Source of the DNA: Thamnaconus septentrionalis
Lineage: Eukaryota > Chordata > Actinopteri > Tetraodontiformes > Monacanthidae
Assembly (NCBI GenBank): GCA_009823395.1
Contig: CM020501.1
Span: forward strand, 16,167,861-16,231,860
Direction: 5' to 3'
DNA: 64,000 bases
The translations under genes were made by a program, and so were the position numbers. Below, one piece after another: positions 30,571-44,449 of the stretch. The number at the start of each line of letters is the position of its first letter. Within the stretch, counting starts at the first letter, position 1. Under the pieces are notes generated by a model. The model saw only the letters and a list, made by a program, of their open reading frames with translations, was not told where the DNA came from and made no database searches.

Positions 30571-33500
30571 AAGCGTACAGGAATTGGCCCTTTGAGTGCA
30601 ACCATGCAGCTGATGTGGCCGTCAGTGGAAATGAGTTTGACACTCTGTCACTCCAACTGACCAGTCACTTCGTATCGGTGCAAAGAGTAAAACTGGCTGC
30701 ACATGACCATCAACAAAAAACAAAAACCACAATGTCTGCTGAAAAATAAATTTCAGTCCAACAATTTGTTCTTCATTTATTCTCAGTAATTGACAAATCA
30801 CTCACTATCGTTCCATGTTTACGCAGATATTCAACCAAGCGGTTTGTGGCGCTCTGGTTTCGACATGACTAAGGGTAAGCTAATTCATTTAAGAGTCCAT
30901 GGAAAATTAGGACCAAATGAAAACATAATCAAATAGAGGCTACTAAAATGGATTAGTGAGATTGCAGGGCTTAAATTGTGAGTCAAGGTTAGGGCCAGGG
31001 CAAAATAAATTATTTCAAGTCACAAAATTCTGTCCTGCAAGTATAAACTTGATGGATTAAACCATGTGATTGGCATCTGGGAGTGCGGAAGTGAAGGAAT
31101 AAAATCAGAACTATTAGCGGCCCTGATTACATTGGATATGCTAATGGGGCCCAGCTGGATCCAATCCTGCCACACCTGTGGGTCCTTGAGGTCCTGCAGA
31201 GGAAAAAACTGGCGGGGTGATTTTAATGATGTGCTCCAGTGTGAGGGGTGGTCTCATTTATTAAAGCTAATCGCCAACACATGTTCCAGGAAAGTGCATT
31301 AGTGCAGAAAAAGTGCAGAAACCCCCTTTGAATACCCACCTCGGGAGTGCCGAAACAGCCACGCTTTAAATATTAACTGGATTTGTTCAAAGTCAAGTTC
31401 CTGTTGGTGTCCCTCTTGTAACCTGGGAATACTTTTTTTTTTTTATTTCTTTATTTTTCAAAGTAGGCATCTCTCAAAGAGGAATAATTTGTCATTCCAT
31501 TTGTCAGTGGGAACACTGTCGTTGAAAGGGGGCTTTTCTACCCCAAGCAGCTGATGACATTAAGGGGTTCGTTAGCTTCTGATATGTGAAGAATTTTTGA
31601 AAGCTTGCCAGTGGTTGGATACATCTTCGCATCAAGGCGAAGGATATTAGGTTGGAAAAGGGCAATTCATTAGTAGTCATCAGTGTTCCTGAATGCAGTT
31701 TATGCCTCAAATTATTGTACAGAAGTGCTTTTGTCTACTGTGAACGCTGAAAATGACAAACACCAGCTCGTCTCTGTCTGGTTTCCTTTTTCAACGTAGA
31801 GGATTCTCTATAATCAGTCGTCAACCTGCACACAGCGAGTCTTGCACAAAGTTTGTTCATAAAGGACTGTTTTTGCTTTGCTTGGGAGGCGAGAGACGTG
31901 TCTTCTCCTCAAATCCAAACTCTGAGCCAATCACCATCAGATTGGCACATAGTGTCCCTGCCAATTAGCCTGTTCCCTGGGAAACCGAGCTGGCTATCAA
32001 GAAAGGGAATGCACTACAACAGCCGAGCAGATACTCTTGTTCAATTCACAATGACCAGAACTGTCAGTGGCTGCTGGTAACAAGCTGGAAAAAAATAAAA
32101 TATACATAAACAAAACATGCTAAGACCACCTACCTTCCTGAGCACTTCCTCATTTTTGGTGCACAACAGATTATTTTTGCCAGGTCTGTTTGTTGGTAAA
32201 GTATATCAAGATGAAGGATCATACTGATTGTTTTGTTCTATACTATAAATGTGGTTGACAATTGAGTTGTATATATGACCACCAGGCAATAACCATGTAA
32301 GGCCGTGTATTTATAATAAGACTAAAGAGAAGAGGATAGATAACTCTTGGTTTTCTATTAATGTCAACCAATACAGATAATAAATTCAGCTGTAACTGTT
32401 GTGTGGATAACTTGTTTTTTAATTCTGCTTGAATATGATAATGAAAATACTCAATTAAAAAAAGTACTCAATTAAAAAAAAAGGAAATCGAGTTAATGGT
32501 GACTTGACACAACCAGACCCAAAAATCCCTTAGCAAATATGGTCACTTTTGTTGGAGGGGATTAAAACCATACGAGCCAATCACAGCTGTGCGTCTTGAG
32601 CAGGCCGGGCTTTCGGTGACGAACTGTCGCGGAGAGCCAAAGGGCCACTGATGCACTTCATGAGTGCACGTCATAGCAGGATGTCGTTGATGCGGACTGA
32701 CTGCTTAAACCGGCACTGAGCGAGTGATTACGGCTAAACTGACAACAGTCATCCGCCAGCACTCAGACTGCAGCGCACACCAAATTTGCACGTTATTTGT
32801 TGTCGACTCCAGGCTGAAATGAAACACTTATGTGAAAAGGCTCCAGACTAAATTGCAGTTTAGACTGTACCAGGCGAGTTTACAGTGGAGTTTTCTGTAT
32901 TCACACAAAAATTATGTTTGATGATACAGTTTTGTTGTAACAGTAAGAATCATAGTTGCACACGTTAAAAAAAAAGAAAAAAGAAAAACTGGCTTGGCAC
33001 AGCGACGCGAGTTTGTATCCACAGACAATCAGCCTTTTCTTTTTTTTTTACATATTTATTGCATATCATAAAAAACTAGGGAAGGCTCAATAGTGTTGTT
33101 GCAGTAGTTACAATACAGCACAAAATCTAAAAGCCGTTTATTGTATAATAAACGCAAAGTGGCCGAGCACTGATAGATTAAATATTTAGAGATGAATAAC
33201 TTTCAAAGGAAAAAAAAAAGTGAACGTAATTATGTGCCCATTTTTTTCTTTTTTTTATTCCCTCTGTTAATAAATAGAGCTGGTAATCAAGAGTACTGAG
33301 AATGAGATGTTGGCCTATCAGTGTGTTAAGAAATGAAAACATTTCTTGGTATCGTGTGTTCATATAATGCGCCCTGCTACTTAAAACTCTGCTGAAAATT
33401 AATTTCCCTCTGTGCGTGGAACACTGGCCAGCACTGATAAGAGCCGGCGCCCAGTGCGACCGACGTCTCACACTTTTTCCTAGTTTCTAAGATGCTCTGT

Positions 33501-36500
33501 GGTGAAATAGTGATTAGTGTTTCCGACAAATGTGTGCGCTGTTTTGATTTTGTTGTTTATTTATTCATTCAGATATTTTTTTGTGTGTGTGGCATTCTAC
33601 AATTTTCCTTTGCCCACCAAAATTGCTTCCCTGCGCCTGTGTGAATGCATACATGTAATGACATGTCACATTTCATTTAACTTTTTGAATAACCAATTTA
33701 ATGAAAATTTACTTCAGCATTCAGAGGCAGTCAAGGCGCATCATGAATGATGCAGAAGTCCTGCAAAGGAACAAATTGCATCATTTTCCTGAAGACTGTG
33801 TGCCAAAAATAAAGGAAAACCCAAAAAAAGACATTGTAGAAATGAAGCTCAATTTCCTCTTCTGTTCTCTCGGTGTGGTTCACATTTTTGCACAGCAGCT
33901 CAGCCATACATTACTTAGTTCTAATCCCGCGGTGCAAGTGAAGACAGGTGTTCACTTGTAGAAGCTTTTGAACATGAGTTTACATATTCTCAGCCTTCCT
34001 ACAGTCAATATTGAAAGTGTCAACACGATAAGGTTGGTTACTTCAAAAGTGATAAATGTAGGAAAGTAAAATGAGAGAGAATGAGAGAACCAGTGGCTTG
34101 CTAGGGAAAAAAATGGCTTTGTGTTTTTTGTCAGAACACACAAAAAAAATGATAATCAAAACATTGGTCTTGTTGGTCATACATGTGAGGGTGCAACAGG
34201 TTGGGTCGAATGACCGATCAACGTTGCCATCTCTGCTGCTGGCACAGACAGAAGCATCCTTGTTTCCTTCGCTAGGGGAACAGACGCTCCCTTCATAAGG
34301 CTGTAACCAGATTGAGAGGGGGAAAAAAAGAAGAAAAAACAACCGCAAAGGCGAGTAAATTAACAATGAGTCATTAGACCGCGACAATAGAATGTGGCTT
34401 TCCGGTTCGCACAGGCGTTTGCCACCACCACCGGTTCCATCTCCAGTGTCACAAAGCACATAGCACGACAAAAAAAAAAAAAACAACCTGAGTTTAGCAC
34501 CGGCAAAAAGCAATTTGCACCTGTGTTGCGTCAGACTTGCAGCTGTCTCGCCCTTCTGCCACAAACACAGCGGGCGCAGAAATGGCCGAGAGAACAAAAC
34601 ATCGAAGATCGTGGGGAGCTACAAAAAAAATACCTCTCACTGTGTCAGAGGTGAGCCTCGCTGTGATGGCATTTCCCCAATAGGCGTTGCAAAGTGCCAT
34701 AGGTGTTTTCCAACAGAGAGCAGACAGTCGACGGCAGGGTATGAAGAGGAGGACCAAAAGAAACGAGGCCTGAGCTGGATGTGAGGAAATCTGTGTCTGT
34801 ATCGTCTTTAGATGTCTGGAAAATGAAAAGGCGATACCCGCGCCTGATATTTCAGTAGCAAGCGTGGCATTATCGTGTCAGGAGACAATGGCTGCTGCCT
34901 CGGACATCACCAGGACGTCTGGCTTGCGACATTTTAAATGTCCCACAATTACCGTCGCCATCAGCAGTGATCTTGGACGCGCATGTTAATTCACACAAAG
35001 GTCCTGTTTCTCTGTTCTAAACATCACCGAAACAGAGCTGAGAGATGCTACAGGGTCGGCGGTTGTGGCGTGAGGCAAAAAAAATAAAAAATCGCCATTT
35101 GCAAGGAGTCAGTGATTGACATCGCAGGCGGAAGAAGAGGCCCCGCGGTGCGTCAGCAACAGGAGGAAGAAAAGCTTCTGCGTGGCTCATCACCGTGTCT
35201 TCTCAAAGGTTGTGTTGATTTGAGCAAAGATTGTTCGCAAAGTGCAATCATGATAGCAAATGCGAACCAAACAGTGTGGGGCCCCTTTTGCAGAGCTGCT
35301 CCTGTTCTCCTCTGATCAATATTTCTTCTTTGAGATGAACTGAGTGGGCCAAGCGTGACTCGTACAAATGTACACTTGATTTGAGACCAGTTAATTAAGC
35401 ACGAGTGGGAACCTTATGCCGCCTGCGTTCCCATCTCGATGCAAAGCGAATCTTAAAATGGAAGAGGCATCTCTACCAAGTGCCTGGGGCGGATGAACTA
35501 CAGCGTGGTAAAGGCAACAAAACATAACATGGCTGTAATGGAAATGTGTGAGTCTAGAGGTCACGGAGCTGAAAGAAATTGATTGTGGTGTCAGCTTCTG
35601 GTGGTTTTCGTTGATTCTTCCACATGAATGAAAGGACTTGGGTATCCTCAGCTCTTGACTCGCATTTGTTGCTGCTGCTGTGGTGTCATCTTGTGTGGAG
35701 ACCAGAGAGGTCACCATCACTAGAGTTCATGTCTTCCCTACGAAGCAGCTTATTTTTTAAAATATGTTGGAATCTTCAAATCTGCATATTTGGTCTTCAT
35801 CGCAGGTGGCACATTATTGTAGCTGCAATCGAAAATAAATGTATCGTCTTTAGTGTATTGGTCTGAAACCACCCATTCCCCGGCAAAAACATATTCGCTA
35901 GCTAGATGATGAAGAAAATTATGTTGCAGGATGCCGAGGGTAACCGGAAAATGGAAAACCCAGCCGCAGAAGACTGTGAATGTTCCGGAATGAATAAGGG
36001 AGCGAACAAGGCACAACAACAACAACAACAACAAGTCAGTTGATTGTGCGCTCTGTGAGCTCTGTGCAGCCTTTGTGTCTATTAGAGAGTTAAATAAATA
36101 AAATTCCGAAAAATTTGGGGGGCAAATCTAATCAGAGTGGCATTTCCTCAAGCTTTAAAATCAGAGAAAAAAAAACCAAGTGAGCTTTTGGACAAGGAAT
36201 ATGAGCACATACCAGCGTAAATTGGATTGGTGTGTGTGTGTGTGTGTGTGTTCTGGTATTTAGAGTGGCAGAAGTTTGCAACCAACATACTTTATACTTT
36301 CACTTTTTTACAACTATATCGATAGAATCATGGCGAGAACTCTTGGTCGGAGGTGTGAGGCAGAGGATGCAGCAAGGGTTCAGATTAGACTGTAAAAATG
36401 AATGGAAGTTAAAGTCTTCACAAAAATAGAAAAACGTGTGTGTGTGTGTGTGTGTTTGTGTATAGTCTCGATGGAGGTGGAGGTTATGTCCTGGTGGGTT

Positions 36501-38851
36501 TAAAGGAAATGCAGGTGCTGCGCTCTGCCATCTGCTGTGCCACTGTATCGGGGTGGTATCTCACCACCTGCTCGGTCGAGTTCAAATACACACACACACA
36601 TCTGCCCACACAGATGTACAGAAACACACAGGCCTGGAGGGTAGAGATGAAATATCCACCTCATCAGCTTCACTCTGAGACCCGGAGACCCCGACCCAGA
36701 GACCGTGACCGTACATCTGACCACATGACCCCGGAATACAGAGGCGCTCCTGTTCTTTTTTGTCCTCCCCCACCTTTTCTAAAGCGCCAGCGCTCTGTGT
36801 TGGATGTTAAGAGAAAGAAACAAAACAAAACATCAATTTTCACAGCATTCACAGATCCAAATACACGAAGAGAGCATTTTCGTTTCTCATCTGAAAATGA
36901 CCCACAAAGATACTAAATCCTGAAACGTGGGCGCGCGTCCGTGGGTGTATGGTTGCGTGCCACAGCTCTGTTGCTGTATTAACCAGATCAGAGGCAAAAT
37001 GAGTAAATAGGTCAACTAGAAACCCCTTAGTACCAATTTAGAGACCGATGAAGGGGCGTAGGAAGGCATGTATCATTATAAAGCCTATTAAATGTCCCAG
37101 AGGCTGCAGGGATGCGGATTGCACAAAACAAAAAAAAAAAAAAAAAAAAGCCTCAGATGAGGTCCTATTATAAGCGGCTGTGGTCAGATGTTGACATATT
37201 CAGATGTGTTTAATGCTTGGTTTGTCATTCATGGTTCCCAGCAGCCCTCTGCAATTAACACATCACCTCTGCTGACGAACATGTTTATGGGAAAATTAAG
37301 GTTTTAATGTGGATGTTTTTTCTGTGTGTCAGTGTATATCTGTGGCAAGTGCCCAACACACACACATACACACACACACGAACATGCACACAAGCTATTT
37401 GTGTCCATTAGGGCAATTGACTGAGATAATTTGCAATCAATGAAAAACATAAAGGAATAAAATATTTATGAGTCTAGGGGACAACTTCGAGATGTGAAGC
37501 TTCTTTTTTTTTAACAATAAATACATAAATAATATTTAAAACGACCTTTGAAAATATTTCTGTTTTGAGAAATCACAAACATTCACACCAATGTATCTGC
37601 AATTAATTGTCGCTTTTTAAAGTTAACCTTGGTTTTGGCTCTGTTAAGTGAAAGTGTGTCAACCACACACAAAGAGCTGGCTTGTTTATCTCCCCACTGT
37701 CTGAAACCTTTCTGTGCAGAGTGCCGCCAACGCTTCCACCTCTAGGGGCTGCTAGTGGGTCTTTCAGCCCCTCTTCACATGACAGTCTGCAGTGGTGCTC
37801 CTTTGCTTCTTTGTCATTGTCTCACATAATCCACATTTAATGACTCACCCCTCCCCCAAGCCACCCCTCGATACACAGAAATATTTTGGATATTGTACTA
37901 AATCACATTTCAAATATGCTGTGCTGCATGGCTCACGTCGATGTTATGATTATAATTTTGTCTATGCATTTCTCTTAAGTGTTTTATGCAGACATTTAAT
38001 TTGATATAGACAACAGAAAAATACTTTGCAATAACATTCTGACGACGCTAAAATGTGGAATTCTGTGCGTCTACATATAGTGTTACATGCACAGAGAACA
38101 GAGAACGGTGAAAACCCAGCTGCGTGCTGCTTGTTTAGAGACCCCTCCCTCCTGACGGACTGCCTGCGCTGCTCAACAACATTAACTTCTCGGCAGAGGT
38201 CAAGAACAAAAGTGAGTTTGAGACTCGGGGAGCCTGAATAAAACAAATCAAATGTTCAAATGAGTCTTAAGTTAGTTGGGCTCTGTGCTAATCTTCCCTC
38301 GACTGTGGCTCAGCCAAACTGTCCAGGAAGACAAAGGCTGTAATTTTGGAAGATATCACTGGCATTTTTTTTTTTTTTTTCTGAAGACTGCTGAAGCCTC
38401 ATTTTAGCTCCAGATTAACTTTGGAATCTTTTTTTCTTCCCCTTTCCACACCAGACAAAGGCTGAGGATTTTCTCCTGCCTAAGTTGTATGAGAATCATA
38501 TTTGGAGAGTTGGGATTGTGGGTCTTCTGCAGCCTGAACAGATATGAGAAATGAGTGCAGCGCATGAGAGGAGACCTGTTTAAATGCATGAATGGATGAT
38601 GACCTGCACAGGGAATTCTGCCTTTCTTTTGCTCCTCTCCAATCTCTTACCGCAATCGGTAGGTAGGGCCAAAGATCTGGAGCTCCAGAAATTGGAGTCA
38701 ATCAGGACAATCTGTTTCACAATAAACCAGTAATGAATTTCATCTTCAGTTTAACTGACTTTGCCGTCAGAGATGCTAATGAATCTTTTGATCAGTCGAC
38801 CATGGACGTTTATAACTACCACATGGCAGCAGTCTTCTTTTGGAAATGCGT

Positions 38852-38852
<1 letters not shown>
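30571..38852. other. Long unique AT-rich stretch, no gene seen
   Basis: It holds no recognisable transposon body. 31040-31290 is balanced in composition and free of simple repeats, so it could be conserved non-coding DNA. Small direct repeats (tactcaattaaaaaaa twice near 32450-32478), AAC repeats at 36018 and short TG runs near 36231 and 36436 are the only structures I see. Confidence 0.55.
36231..36250. repeat. (TG)10, with a second run at 36436-36454
   Basis: Two short TG runs about 190 bp apart. Confidence 0.93.

Positions 38853-38900
<48 letters not shown>
38853..38900. repeat. (CA)24 microsatellite
   Basis: Perfect 48-bp run. Confidence 0.97.
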
Positions 38901-38904
<4 letters not shown>

Positions 38905-41697
38905 AGTGAGCCTGAAGTTGTTGCTGTCACGTTTTAAAAGGGAAGAACTTTCTGCTCAAAATCAAATGCATCCATCTGGTAAAGAGCCCATAGAAACTAC
39001 TTGGAAAGGGTAGGCTGACCTTGATGGGACGAACCAAGGACATAACTCGTGTCGATATCCAGCTGGGAAGCCTTGTTGCTGACTGAGAAAAAGCCAACTA
39101 GATCTTCTGCGTCAGGTTTGGGTTTTTTTTTTTATATGAAAATTCTTCAGTCCCCACTGCAGCTTCTGCGTTAATCTCTACAGCAGCAGCAACAACAACA
39201 GCCATTGTTTACATCCCAGAGTAGCTTCATCTTCTTCTTCTTCTGTGGTTTTGAGAGCAGCTTAAGCGCTCTCGCAACGCTCGCCTCTTTATATGTAAAG
39301 GAAGGTGACTGGGATCAATGAAAAGTTAAGACCAATTGAAAGTGCTCTCTATTGAAGGCTGGCGGGAGTGAATGAACGAGATTTCAAACTCGACATCTGC
39401 AGCGATCCAGCTGCCTTGCAAGGTTAAACACCTTGAGCTCCCGTGAAAAGCTGAATGCGTGTGTTATCTGCGAGTCACTCATCATTAAGAACGATGGCAA
39501 AGGAAATATTGCCCAGGACAGCACTAGGAAAAAAAAAGTTACTGATGTTGTTTCATGTATTGCTGTAAAACTGTTTTTTGGGCCGCTGCCATGGAAATAC
39601 TTATGTTTATTACTGACTGAGGCTTGATAGGAAACAGCACTTTTATCAGCTGAAAAACTCAGTGCAGATGTATTCTGTCAAAGAAAATAAAAAATTAAAG
39701 AGGTTGCCAAAAGCATTTCTTCTGACAATAACATTATTGAGGTTTATAGGGCACACTGATGGTTGAGTGACGGGATTAAAACAAGATATTTATAGGGAAT
39801 TTGAAGCCACAGGCGATGGCCATGGAGGGGGAAAAAAAAGAAATGAAAGGAAACGAACTGGGGTGGTAATTTCATCTTCCACAGGCTGAGTGTGACTGGA
39901 AGGCAGAGATCAGACTGTGACTGTGGCATCACCCAGTCAGCTGAGCTGCTTTAAGGCTTCCGTCTGTTGTTGGCATGGCTCGCCGTGGCAGTGCCCATTG
40001 TCAGCACCTCCGTGGCCTGTTATGCAGGGGCCTGCTTATGTTTGGGTTTGTCCACTGATTGGAAATCAGAGGCTCTTCAGCTTCTTATCAAATGAAGAAG
40101 TGATTCATTTCAGTTTGACATAACACTATGGTTGTGCATGTTTCCGTACATTGGTCACTTCCAGATTTGATCATTTAATTTTGGTGGTCTACATGACAAC
40201 AATATAGACGGTTTATTTGGTCCACAAACTAATAGTCTGAGCTGAAGAGGTGTTATAAAAAAGAGCTGGAATATATATTTTTTCATAATAGGACCCCTTT
40301 TAAAAAAGAACAATATATCTATAATAGATATAGTGTGATTTATTCTCCTTGTCCTTTTTCTGGTTTTACTTTATACATGAATAAATTATATATAGATTTT
40401 GCTTCCTTACCATTGAACTACAGTCCTGGAGGGATTTCACAACAACATGGGAGACTCAATGGCTGCATCTTTCGACTGTTTCCCTCCTTTTTCTATGTGA
40501 TTTCTTGACATCAGTGAAAAGCATGATGTCTCAGTTGCATTTTTAAACAGTCAACAAATCTTTTCAGTCATTTATAGGCTCTTCCATCCCCCAAAAAATA
40601 AAGATAAAAAACAAGTTGGGACAGATCCAGTTTTCACTTGGTTGTACAAATTTTTCTGAAGCGCTCGATGCATTATTTAGTCCTTACGGGCATCTCGTTT
40701 GCTCCCGCCCCCTAATTTGTGAGGCAAAACAGGCCTTGCAAACCAAGGTGATATAAAGCTTGTTTACCGTGCACGGAGGTGTAAATCAGAGGCGGCGCTC
40801 GTGTTCACCTTGATGTACAGGCAGCAGTTTCCCCGCACATTGGGCGCGGAGTTCAAGTTATTTATCGAACGTGCCGCGACTGCGGCAGATAAATCATCAT
40901 GAGTTACTTTTCCTCCATCGCACACAGGCGCGCACAGGCGCGCACACACAAACACACGCACACACTCGGATAGAGGAGACCGGCTTCACACAGTCATACA
41001 CGCAACCAGGTGGACACAAATAAGATAAGTTCCTTCCTGGTGTGGCACTGGCCTCTGCCCGCTGGGTCAGAACTGATGTCAGAGCCGAGCCCTCTCGCCA
41101 ACCTCCGCTTTAATTGAAGGAAGCCGGCGAACAAGCAGAGCGGAAAATTACTTCTTCTTACCAGCCGGGCCCACGGTCACACACAAGTACAGTCAGAGAC
41201 ACCGCACAAACTAACCACACACACACTACACACACACACAAGGAGGGATTTCCTTATGTCTGACGCAGTGACCGGATACTGAACTTCGCTCTATTGGAAT
41301 GTTGTGATTGACGTTCTCTTTGCCTAACCACACCTGAGGCAAACACACTAGGGGGAAAAAAGTGGGGTGTGGAGGAGCTAGTATGTTGCTTTTTTATCCA
41401 ATGCGACTGGATTAACAAAAAAATGTGCCTTTCAGAGAGCATCAAATACATATACAGACTAAAAACACCGGCGAGTGGTTTATATCACTTGGTTCTTTTG
41501 ACGTGAAATCCTTCTAACAATATAGGGAAATATTTCCTATAATATATACCAAATACAGAACTTCCAAGTATTTTAGCCTTCTATCATGTTGTTGTCGCAT
41601 GGATAGCAGCGATAAGTACATTTAAACATAAAAAAGGTAATTTTAGTGAAAGAGCTGTGACATACTGGTGTATCAACCATGACACAAACATTACATT

Positions 41698-41728
<31 letters not shown>

Positions 41729-44144
41729 TTGAGTAATTATCTATCAGTGTTGTTATTTCGAGCCAGCTGTGGTGTAATGCATACACCAGGTGGTGCTTTA
41801 ATAAAATTTCTAAAACACTGTTTGTTTCAGGAAATGTTGTGAAACTATTCACAATTAGGCTCCTGAAAGCAGCCATTAAGGCTGAGGTTGGTTTACTGGC
41901 ATTGAAAAAATAAATAAATAAATGAATAAAATACAATTGTGTATGTCTAAGTCAGAGGTATAGCGTGTGTTTGTATTTTCCTGTGTGTATATTATTTTGC
42001 CTTAAATTGTAGGAATTTCAGTTGCTGGAAAGTCTCCCCCAGGCTACACTAGCCAACAAAAGTGTTCTTCCAAAATGTTTTTTCTTGCCTTTCAGGGAAA
42101 AGTCGTAAATGGCTAAACATGTGAGAGTAACAGGCTGGTCGTCATATTTTCAAATAAACAGTAATGTAATATTTATTTGTAGCTGTTGGAGGTCAGCTGA
42201 CAGTTGACTTTGTGTTGATTCCCTCATGTGTCAGTCTGACCTATAAACACTCGATCCAAACTGGACTTATTTGTTGTTATTTCATGACAAGGTTTTAGAA
42301 ATCTCAACAACTTCTGCTGTTAAGAACATGGACGATGGAAAAACCCAGCAGTTTATTTTATTTTTTTTTTAATCGCCAAGACACAGCAAATTAAATTAGT
42401 GTGTCTTTTCTGTGCTTTAAGTCAACGCCAACAAACATGGCAACCACTTGGAAAAAATTACTAACACAAGCAACAACGTTTCACATGATTTGAAAAAGAG
42501 AAGTTAATTGTGGATAAGCCGAATAGACACTGGAGCTCTCGCCTTTGCCCTCGAAATCTGTGAGTTCCTGCAATCGGGCCACAATTTCTAATGTAGTAAT
42601 TTCATTTTCCACTCTGTCCTCGTGCTCTTTTATCAACGTGCACTTCAGATGGAAGCAGGAAGAACACAGTCAACCTTGGGTTGAACAATTGCGTCAGGGC
42701 TTCCTGAAAAGACAGCTCCACCCTTGAGTGTGATCCCAAACATTAACTCGGGGAGCCTGAGACTGTATAAAAGGCTTATTTTCTTCCTCTCAGCTCCCCC
42801 TAATAATCCTCCCACAATGCTGAACTGAACTTTTCAACTTCTTGCTAATTAGTCACCCTGTCTCCAAGTCCTGAGCCATCAGCCATCGTTTGCAACCATC
42901 CTGCTGCCCAGCTCAAGACACCTCCCAGACTGTCTTTGACATATTTATGGCAGGCTGTTTGATTTATCCCATGAAGATAAAAACGGAAAAAGAAAATCTT
43001 GGAAATGTATTTCATCCGCTCAAACAAAATTTGGACCTTCTTGTAGCCGGGTTATACAGATCTCTTGATTATATCCATTAGCATATGTTTAACAGCATGT
43101 TCTATTAAAATTCTTTCCACCTGATTCTTAAGAAAATGTCCAATGTGTTATTGATTATGGGGGGAAAATGTTGGACTGAGAAGATTTAAAGACTGATGAG
43201 TAATTACATGTCCGAGCCATTACAATGTGTCTAAACTAAATTAGAAAGCATTTTCTGTACTGCCAAATGTCCAATAATCTAACTCCCTTCAAACAATTAC
43301 TCAATCATTTGTACATCTCTCCTTGTAACCGTGATAGTACCATGATTTTAAATCAATACACTTTTTGTGCTGTGTTATTTCTGCCGGTTATGGAAGAAAC
43401 TCTTCTGTAACTGGAGCCGGGGGAGGAAATTTTCCATCTGCCTTTCAGCCAACCACCTCCAGTAATCAAAGCTGTTGTTGTCGGCAGAATGTCACAAATT
43501 TCACACACCGGCCCCCCACTACTGTTCTCTTTGTCCACCGAGCATCTTCTGGCAGAGTGAGTGCTCATTAAATGAAGTCATGATGGGAGAAGATGGAGGC
43601 TTGGAGAGTCGGGAACAGCAGTGGAATTAGGTTTTGTCAAATCATTCCGAAGTAAGCCACTTCAAGTGATTACACTGGCGAAAGAAGAAAAGCTTTGCAC
43701 AGAACCTCGCTGAATTTGAAATAAAAACTCAGTTCAATACACACAACGGCACAAATGCTCTGCGAAGAAGTTGCAGTTGTAGCCAGGGTGTAATAATAGA
43801 CAACAGGAAAACACAACTAGCGCTGCAGTGGGACTTATTTCCAAGGCTGACATTTAAAGCCTGAGACTGAACTTCCTCAGTTCACTACCTTTATTTGCAA
43901 AGTAGTGTCTAAATGTGTACTGCATAGTAATTATGGGCACATTAGCACTGTTCTCTGTGTCCTTGTCATTCAGAGGATGTTTTATTTTATATTTCTCACA
44001 TTGCTTACGACACATGACTGTGAAAGCCAGAATGTGCGGAGCACGAGGACGTGCTTGTGAAAAGAGGGGGCGAAATGTGACAGTGGCGCTCCTGTCACTA
44101 TGCCTCCAATTGATCATGCGCCCTGGCTACTTGGCCAAAGGGAT
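38901..44144. other. Unique AT-rich DNA, no gene seen
   Basis: CA-rich patches lie near 40920-40970 and 41215-41240 and the AT repeat at 41698. No domain-bearing frame or mobile-element end was recognised. Confidence 0.55.
41698..41728. repeat. (AT)n microsatellite
   Basis: About 15 AT units with one GT interruption. Confidence 0.93.
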
Positions 44145-44215
44145 ATTCCTTTGGCCGAATGGTTAAGCGCGCATGGCTATTACCTGGGAGTCTGGGGCTC
44201 GAAGCCCGCCCGGGC
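44145..44215 (+). repeat. tRNA-like sequence, probable SINE head or tRNA relic
   Basis: An A-box-like TGGCCGAATGG lies at 44152-44162 and a B-box-like GGCTCGAAGCC at 44196-44206, 33 bases apart, as in a pol III internal promoter. The T-arm stem pairs only partly and I cannot form a convincing acceptor stem, so this is not a functional tRNA. The unrelated sequence downstream suggests a tRNA-derived SINE. Confidence 0.45.
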
Positions 44216-44410
44216 CCTCTGCGCCTTGCCGGGCTAGAATGTATACATCATCAGTTTGGCTTCACCCTGATAGCGGCCTGTGAGTGAGGACAGCTTGGAA
44301 GAGCAGCTTTGAAAAGTTTTTACTGAACACTGGACCTCGCTGCCCAAATAAAATCCCACTGGGGGTTCTATCCCTAATACTCTTGACCAGCCAATCCAGG
44401 TGGGCCCAGT

Positions 44411-44411
44411 C

Positions 44412-44449
<38 letters not shown>
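44411..44449. repeat. Compound (CT)10(AC)9 microsatellite
   Basis: CT units at 44411-44430 directly followed by AC units at 44431-44449. Confidence 0.95.

Noticed and set aside
34043..34597. 184-codon minus-strand frame
   Set aside because: It is Phe/Leu/Ser-rich from A-run complements, has no domain, and overlaps other frames of similar quality.
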